Assembly (NCBI GenBank): GCA_947307175.1
Contig: CAMZIK010000016.1
Location: 1 to 40,640 of the forward strand
Direction: 5' to 3'
DNA from: an uncultured Clostridia bacterium
GTDB taxonomy: Bacteria > Bacillota > Clostridia > Oscillospirales > Ruminococcaceae
Length of the DNA stretch: 40,640 nt
Shown here: positions 36,758-40,640 of the stretch, piece after piece
Numbering within the stretch: the first letter of the stretch is position 1
Layout: every line of letters begins with the position of its first letter
The notes under the pieces: generated by a model
Seen by the model: only the letters and a program-made list of their open reading frames with translations
Told to the model about the DNA's origin: nothing
Databases searched by the model: none
Position numbers and translations under genes: made by a program

Positions 36758-36985
36758 ATGACTATTAAAGAGATCCAGAGCAGCACAAAGGAGATGCTCA
36801 CGCCCAGCGACATAGCTGAGGTGCTGGGCTGTGCACCATATAACATCAATGTGCAGGTCAAGCAGGACATAGCCGACGGAGTTAACAGCTTCGGATTCCC
36901 TATATCTAAAATCGGGTGCAGAGTTCGGATACCACGCAGAGCTTTTCTGCGTTTTATGCTCGGAGATGAGGAGGAATCCAAATGA
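36758..36985 (+). CDS. Excisionase-like DNA-binding protein
   Basis: A 75-residue protein with a MerR/excisionase-type winged helix: MLTPSDIAEVLGCAPYNINV (14-33) as helix-turn-helix, then FPISKIGCRVRIPRRAFLRF as wing. Such proteins in integrative elements steer the integrase toward excision or act as helix-turn-helix regulators. Excisionase function is inferred from size and position only. ATG 36758 has AAGGAGG seven bases upstream. Overlaps the next gene by four bases (ATGA). Confidence 0.82.
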   Translation: MTIKEIQSSTKEMLTPSDIAEVLGCAPYNINVQVKQDIADGVNSFGFPISKIGCRVRIPRRAFLRFMLGDEEESK

Positions 36986-37200
36986 TAACATTGATTAAGT
37001 ATGCGGTATGCTTCGCCATTATCTTTGCAGTCCTGCTGTATATCTATGGTTGGGTCGCTGAATCTGAGCGAGAGATCGCCGAAGAGAAAGCCGAAGAAAA
37101 ATACCGCCGTGAGATCGAGAACTGGAAGCAGACCGCCCAGCATCCGATGGTTCTGATCAAGGAACTGGACGGGGAAGAGTTCGTACTTAGAAGGAGGTAG
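36982..37200 (+). CDS. Small membrane protein with charged helix
   Basis: A 72-residue protein. One N-terminal membrane helix (about 3-24, IKYAVCFAIIFAVLLYIYGW) is followed by a highly charged helix (SEREIAEEKAEEKYRREIEN) and a short C-terminal strand. No family recognised. Start overlaps the excisionase-like gene stop; GAGGAGGAA upstream. An AAGGAGG site for the next gene lies in its last codons. Confidence 0.75.
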   Translation: MITLIKYAVCFAIIFAVLLYIYGWVAESEREIAEEKAEEKYRREIENWKQTAQHPMVLIKELDGEEFVLRRR

Positions 37201-37206
37201 ATAACA

Positions 37207-37605
37207 ATGGCATTATCACTGTTGAAAAACAAGCAGATTGAGGCATTCCACGACAAAGGGCTGACCGTCAAGGAGATTGGACGCAAAACGCACTGCTCCC
37301 ATGCAGAGATCAGGCAGCTGCTCAAATCCAAGGGCAAAGTGCCTATCGAGGAAAAGCCAAAAGAAAAAGAGCCTGAAACTGCGGACACAGTTCCAGACTC
37401 AGTGGATGCGAAAACAGATGTTAGTGATACTGTTTCTATGTCTAATCATATCATAGATGCCGATAAATGTCAAGCGGCACTTGTTAACACGAAGAAAGAA
37501 CTGAGCCTTATCTACAAAAGGCTTACCGAAGGACAGCAGCACGCATGGGATCTCGGCAAGTTGTATCACGAGGTATGCACAGCTCTTAGGGAGGAAGAAA
37601 AATGA
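37207..37605 (+). CDS. Helix-turn-helix protein with charged tail
   Basis: A 132-residue protein. The first 45 residues form a resolvase/transposase-type helix-turn-helix (KNKQIEAFHDKGLTVKEIGR, KTHCSHAEIRQLLKSKG). A Lys/Glu/Pro-rich linker (EEKPKEKEPETAD) and a C-terminal helix (QAALVNTKKELSLIYKRLTE) follow. Probably a DNA-binding accessory protein of the element. ATG 37207 has AAGGAGG upstream; the stop overlaps the next ATG by four bases. Confidence 0.72.
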   Translation: MALSLLKNKQIEAFHDKGLTVKEIGRKTHCSHAEIRQLLKSKGKVPIEEKPKEKEPETADTVPDSVDAKTDVSDTVSMSNHIIDADKCQAALVNTKKELSLIYKRLTEGQQHAWDLGKLYHEVCTALREEEK

Positions 37606-38153
37606 ACAAGAAGAAAGCAATAGCTATTATAAGCAAGAGCAGAAATATAAGCCTATATCAGAATGTCAATGATAGCAGCTGGCTCGGCAATTATGCAGCC
37701 TTTTACAACATGGGGAAATTCCCGCACTGTGAGTCAGAGGAAGAGATAGCAAATGTTCTCGGATTCACTGATAAGCAGGCTGATTCCTGCACATTTGCAA
37801 TCACTAACAACAGTTTTCCTATAAGAGAAACAGAAATGACGCATACCGGTCTAATTACGCCAATCGACTTTCAGGTAGTGGGGAACGGTAAATCAGCTGC
37901 GTTCTTTTTCAATAGCGCAACAAACAGAGCCATAGCAGTAAACGGCGCATTCTTAAAGCCTTTCGATGCTGATGCGATATACAACGAATATGTATGCTCA
38001 GACGGCAGTAGAGTCGTTGCAGTCTCTTACGGATTCATAAGGGTAGGTTTCATATTAGAACTGCGTCAGGAAAAAGGAATAGTCAACAAGTATTTGAAAG
38101 TGTTTAAAGCTTTGATAGAAAACAGCGAGGAAACCGACGATGTACAGCTTTGA
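37602..38153 (+). CDS. Hypothetical protein (183 aa)
   Basis: Unrecognised soluble protein. It has a mixed N-terminal part (KKAIAIISKSRNISLYQNVN, then DSSWLGNYAAFYNMGKFPHC), a small helical segment (ESEEEIANVLGFTDKQADS) and a beta-rich C-terminal half (GLITPIDFQVVGNGKSAAFF; DGSRVVAVSYGFIRVGFIL). No membrane segment. Start overlaps the previous stop (ATGA); GAGGAAG upstream. Overlaps the next gene by 14 bases. Tight packing is typical of phage or ICE early operons. Confidence 0.7.
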   Translation: MNKKKAIAIISKSRNISLYQNVNDSSWLGNYAAFYNMGKFPHCESEEEIANVLGFTDKQADSCTFAITNNSFPIRETEMTHTGLITPIDFQVVGNGKSAAFFFNSATNRAIAVNGAFLKPFDADAIYNEYVCSDGSRVVAVSYGFIRVGFILELRQEKGIVNKYLKVFKALIENSEETDDVQL

Positions 38154-38454
38154 GGGCGTGACCCTCGATCGGAAGAACGGTGAGTACATCATCGCCGTTG
38201 ACGGTGTCGAGGTCACCGCAGATCTCGCAGATCATCAGCGCCGAAACCCGATACTCGCAGCGAACAGATTCTCGTCGGCGGTCAGTACCAAGCTCCGCCG
38301 GAACGTGCAGAGCTATTTGAAGCAGACAGGCGGGAACGCTGTCACAGGCTGCAATGTAAATATGCCTTGCAGGGAATGTCAGCAAGCAGGCTTGAACCTG
38401 CGATCCGCAAACTGTCTCTTTGAAAATGCTAAGGAGGACTATGAAAATGAATGA
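38140..38454 (+). CDS. Hypothetical protein (104 aa)
   Basis: Unrecognised small protein. N-terminal strand pair (VTLDRKNGEYIIAVDGVEVT), a basic middle (HQRRNPILAANRFSSAVSTKLRR) and a C-terminal part with four Cys (GCNVNMPCRECQQAG...ANC) that could bind zinc. ATG 38140 has GAGGAAA upstream and lies inside the end of the previous gene. Its last codons overlap the PcfK-like start by eight bases. Confidence 0.68.
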   Translation: MYSFEGVTLDRKNGEYIIAVDGVEVTADLADHQRRNPILAANRFSSAVSTKLRRNVQSYLKQTGGNAVTGCNVNMPCRECQQAGLNLRSANCLFENAKEDYENE

Positions 38455-38812
38455 ATATACACAGCAGGCTTTGGAAAAGGTCAAAGAAGATCCCAAGGTT
38501 ACGAATAGATGTTGCAGCATCATAAGGTCAAAGACCGTAGAGGTACTGGAAGGCTTTATTAATCGGTACGATGAATTCGCACAGGCTGTCGTTCAGGGTG
38601 GAACGATGAAAGAAATGTTTGAAAAAGTTTGCAAGTACATAGGCAGCAGGACCGGCGTATCAGACTTTGAGGTCTATCAGGCAGCTGTCGAATTTTTCTT
38701 TGCTGGTGCAAAGATCGAGTTTCATATGACGATAGATCTTTGCGGATCAGTGAGAGAGAATAAGACCGAGCGCACAAGCCTCGACCTGTCCTTTGACGAT
38801 TTGTTTGGTTAA
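38447..38812 (+). CDS. PcfK-like / AcrIIA9-family protein
   Basis: A 121-residue protein resembling PcfK-like proteins, an otherwise uncharacterised family that sits next to PcfJ in conjugative plasmids and elements. It is helical (MNEYTQQALEKVKEDPKVTN, KEMFEKVCKYIGSRTGVSDF), has a middle strand segment (AGAKIEFHMTIDLC) and ends in the acidic SLDLSFDDLFG. From memory, the Cas9 inhibitor AcrIIA9 belongs to this family, and database names reflect that; it does not show that this copy blocks Cas9. ATG 38447 was chosen because AAGGAGG is nine bases upstream; ATG 38441 would be too close to it. PcfJ-like gene follows after 16 bases. Confidence 0.72.
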   Translation: MNEYTQQALEKVKEDPKVTNRCCSIIRSKTVEVLEGFINRYDEFAQAVVQGGTMKEMFEKVCKYIGSRTGVSDFEVYQAAVEFFFAGAKIEFHMTIDLCGSVRENKTERTSLDLSFDDLFG

Positions 38813-38828
38813 GGGAGGCTGAGCGAAA

Positions 38829-40532
38829 ATGTGGAAAGACGCAGATAAGCCCGACCAGTCCCAGACGCTGCTTATAGATATTCCCGATGTCGCAGCATCG
38901 AACATCACCGAGCAGAAAAAGAAGGACCTGCTCGGTCTTCCAAACATCACAGAAAAAGAGATACGGCAGATGAACACCTTTTTTCAGCCGTATATATTTT
39001 ACCACAAAATCAGCAAAAACGAGACTGAATGCTTCTGCACAGCCTGCAACCGCAGTTTTATTGTCAACACGACATTATATCACAAGACTCCCGAAATCTG
39101 CCTGCATTGCAGAACCACAGCAACAGCGATAGCAGCAGGCTTCTCACAGAAAGATAAGACCGAGACTATAAACTTTGTTTTATTCAAAAAGCACAAAACA
39201 AAAGACATAGTTTATGCAATTTGCCTGAACGCAGGAAAGCGCTACAATGGTGATTATCGAAACTGGTACAACAGGCTCAGGATATGCGGAAAAGATTTTC
39301 TTCGTCAGCCTGACCTTGAGTGTGATGTTTTAAAAATATACGTGTTCAAACCCGGCGAATGCAGAGTCTATCGCAGGCAGTATTCATATCATGACAACAA
39401 GATCAAGTGGATCTACACCATAGTCAAAAAGAAAATACCACAGGCGTTTTCTGCGACAATGTACAAGCCAGCCGACAAGATCATTCTCAACAAAGAACTG
39501 CTGTTTAAAACGCATCTGAAATACTATGCGAAAGCACTGCCGTTAGCATTGAGTGATCGTCTTGTAGAATGGCTGAACCTATGTTCACTCTATCCGATAG
39601 CCGAGATTGCAGCAAAGTCAAAAAGCACAACGATACAAAGGATCGTTCAGGATAGGCTTTGCTATGACATCTCGTACCTTGACATCGTGAACTGGAAGGC
39701 AAAGAAACCGAAAGACTTCTTGAAAATCTCTCTGAATGAGCTGAAAGAATTTGAACAGAGAAGCAACAAAGCATATTCGCTTAAAACGCTTGAAGTCTTT
39801 GCAAGACATAAAAAGAAAGGTGAAAAGCTTTCTTTTGATTTATGTCAATACGAGTGCAATCTTATGAATTATGACTATAACTACAAAGAAATAATGAAGA
39901 TCATAGACATTAAGATGCTTTGGAACTATAAGAAACGACAGCAAAAGAACGGAACATGGAAAGGTGAACGGACTTATCTTGACTATCTCGATCACGCTCA
40001 GAAGTGCGGATATGACCTCGCACAAAGCAATATCCTTTATCCACGAGATATTCAGCAAGCCCACGATGACGCAGTCGCCAACTGGCAGATAGTCAGAGCC
40101 GAGGCGGAGAAGAAAGAAGCGGAAAGGGAAGCACTGAAATACGGCTATCCCGAGCGTTATAAAAAGCTGTGCAAAAAGTACGCCTTCGAGTACGGCGATC
40201 TTACTATAGTTGTTCCCAAACTCGCAAGCGAGATCATCGACGAAGGACGCATCTTGCAGCACTGCGTCGGCGGATATGCAAGCAGGCATATTCAAGGAAA
40301 AACAACTATTCTGTTTTTGCGTCACAAAAACGAGCCTGAAAAGCCTTACTACACCATTGAGATAGACGAAGGAGAAAGGAGACTCATTCAGTGCCACGGT
40401 TTTAAGAACGAATGGGAAAACAAAAAGGCAGAGGAAGTCAAAGCATTTGAAAAAGAGTTTGCAAAGTTTATAAAATCCCCTAAAAAGTATAAAGCAGAAA
40501 GGAAAGATGAAGAATGCAGGAAATCAGCCTGA
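38829..40532 (+). CDS. PcfJ-like protein
   Basis: A 567-residue PcfJ-like protein. The N-terminal part carries a likely zinc finger (CFCTACNRSFIVN...PEICLHCRTTA, about 61-95). A long basic helical middle with many Lys/Tyr follows. The hallmark LQHCVGGYASRHIQGKTTIL with PYYTIEID is at about 478-510, then QCHGFKN and a Lys/Glu-rich tail. PcfJ family proteins are common in conjugative elements and phage-like islands; the molecular role is unknown to me. ATG 38829 has GGGAGG ten bases upstream. The next frame begins inside its end (40514). Confidence 0.85.
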   Translation: MWKDADKPDQSQTLLIDIPDVAASNITEQKKKDLLGLPNITEKEIRQMNTFFQPYIFYHKISKNETECFCTACNRSFIVNTTLYHKTPEICLHCRTTATAIAAGFSQKDKTETINFVLFKKHKTKDIVYAICLNAGKRYNGDYRNWYNRLRICGKDFLRQPDLECDVLKIYVFKPGECRVYRRQYSYHDNKIKWIYTIVKKKIPQAFSATMYKPADKIILNKELLFKTHLKYYAKALPLALSDRLVEWLNLCSLYPIAEIAAKSKSTTIQRIVQDRLCYDISYLDIVNWKAKKPKDFLKISLNELKEFEQRSNKAYSLKTLEVFARHKKKGEKLSFDLCQYECNLMNYDYNYKEIMKIIDIKMLWNYKKRQQKNGTWKGERTYLDYLDHAQKCGYDLAQSNILYPRDIQQAHDDAVANWQIVRAEAEKKEAEREALKYGYPERYKKLCKKYAFEYGDLTIVVPKLASEIIDEGRILQHCVGGYASRHIQGKTTILFLRHKNEPEKPYYTIEIDEGERRLIQCHGFKNEWENKKAEEVKAFEKEFAKFIKSPKKYKAERKDEECRKSA

Positions 40533-40640
40533 ATTTGAACCTCAGAAATGCGATAGTAACGCATCAGCACATTTGCGAGTGCTATAAAAATGCAGCAGTC
40601 TCACTTATGGATATGGCGAAATCTCTGAAACGAATGAGAG
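40514..40640 (+). CDS. Partial gene, cut by window edge
   Basis: A + frame starting ATG 40514, overlapping the PcfJ-like gene by 19 bases and open to the edge. It begins MQEISLNLNLRNAIVTHQHI and continues CECYKNAAVSLMDMAKSLKR. The helical start resembles DUF3102-type phage proteins, but too little is visible to assign it. GGAAAGA upstream. Confidence 0.55.
   Translation, partial: MQEISLNLNLRNAIVTHQHICECYKNAAVSLMDMAKSLKRMR

Larger units (their letters stand above)
32151..40640. mobile_element. Left part of an integrative element (phage- or ICE-like)
   Basis: The element starts at a tRNA-Ser 3' fragment and is followed by a tyrosine integrase, an XRE repressor with divergent promoters, an excisionase-like protein, many small overlapping genes and a PcfK/PcfJ-like pair. 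No capsid, portal, relaxase or conjugation ATPase gene is in view, so phage, satellite or conjugative element cannot be told apart. The right end is beyond the window. Confidence 0.8.

Overview
The window looks like a chromosomal piece of a low-to-mid GC anaerobic Firmicute of the Ruminococcus/Oscillospiraceae type. Pointers are near-consensus sigma-A promoters (TTGACA-17-TATAAT, often with an upstream TG), strong AAGGAGG ribosome-binding sites, frequent TTG/GTG starts, Ser/Asp-rich lipoproteins, DarA/RicT/EndoA-type Firmicute proteins and a CW_binding_2 surface protein. The genus is inferred from gene style, not from a database match.

Bases 1-32,150 are core-like chromosome in short operons. 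Left part: an EamA transporter with a DUF3783 partner, a membrane GGDEF-EAL protein, a second EamA transporter, a CapA-like lipoprotein, and an operon of a 23S rRNA uracil methyltransferase followed by MoxR ATPase, DUF58 protein and membrane transglutaminase. Then come an orphan 187-aa gene, an unlisted 27-residue membrane peptide, an aquaporin, a cluster of small low-GC hypotheticals, a fused ABC transporter/permease and a DUF896-WYL regulator operon. An operon-like run then carries a sigma-region-4-like protein, an Orn/Lys/Arg decarboxylase-fold enzyme, darA, holB, ricT and a phospholipase-C-like protein, recalling the yaaO-yaaQ-holB-yaaT region of Bacillus. After a hairpin-rich, gene-free stretch (23,554-24,040) come a MazF/EndoA toxin without a visible antitoxin, a PrsA-like foldase lipoprotein, a membrane-anchored exported protein, an HMGL-like aldolase, smpB next to ssrA (tmRNA), a tail-anchored small protein and a CW_binding_2 surface protein behind a structured leader.

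From about 32,150 to the right edge the window enters an integrative element. Its left border is the 3' half of a tRNA-Ser(GCU) gene next to a tyrosine integrase. A regulatory hub follows, with an XRE repressor, a DEDDh exonuclease, a coiled-coil membrane protein and a gene broken by an in-frame TAG. Promoters facing both ways share TCCTA-N6-TAGGA operators inside their -35/-10 spacers. A dense + strand early operon then holds small DNA-binding and unknown proteins, ending in a PcfK-like (AcrIIA9-related) and PcfJ-like pair and a gene cut by the window edge. The right end of the element, with the expected intact tRNA-Ser, is outside the window.

Most unusual: the operator network and a separate perfect 13-bp inverted repeat in the element, the amber-interrupted gene, the dispersed modular intergenic repeats and hairpin cluster, the 27-residue membrane peptide with its own signals, and the attenuator-like leader of the surface protein.
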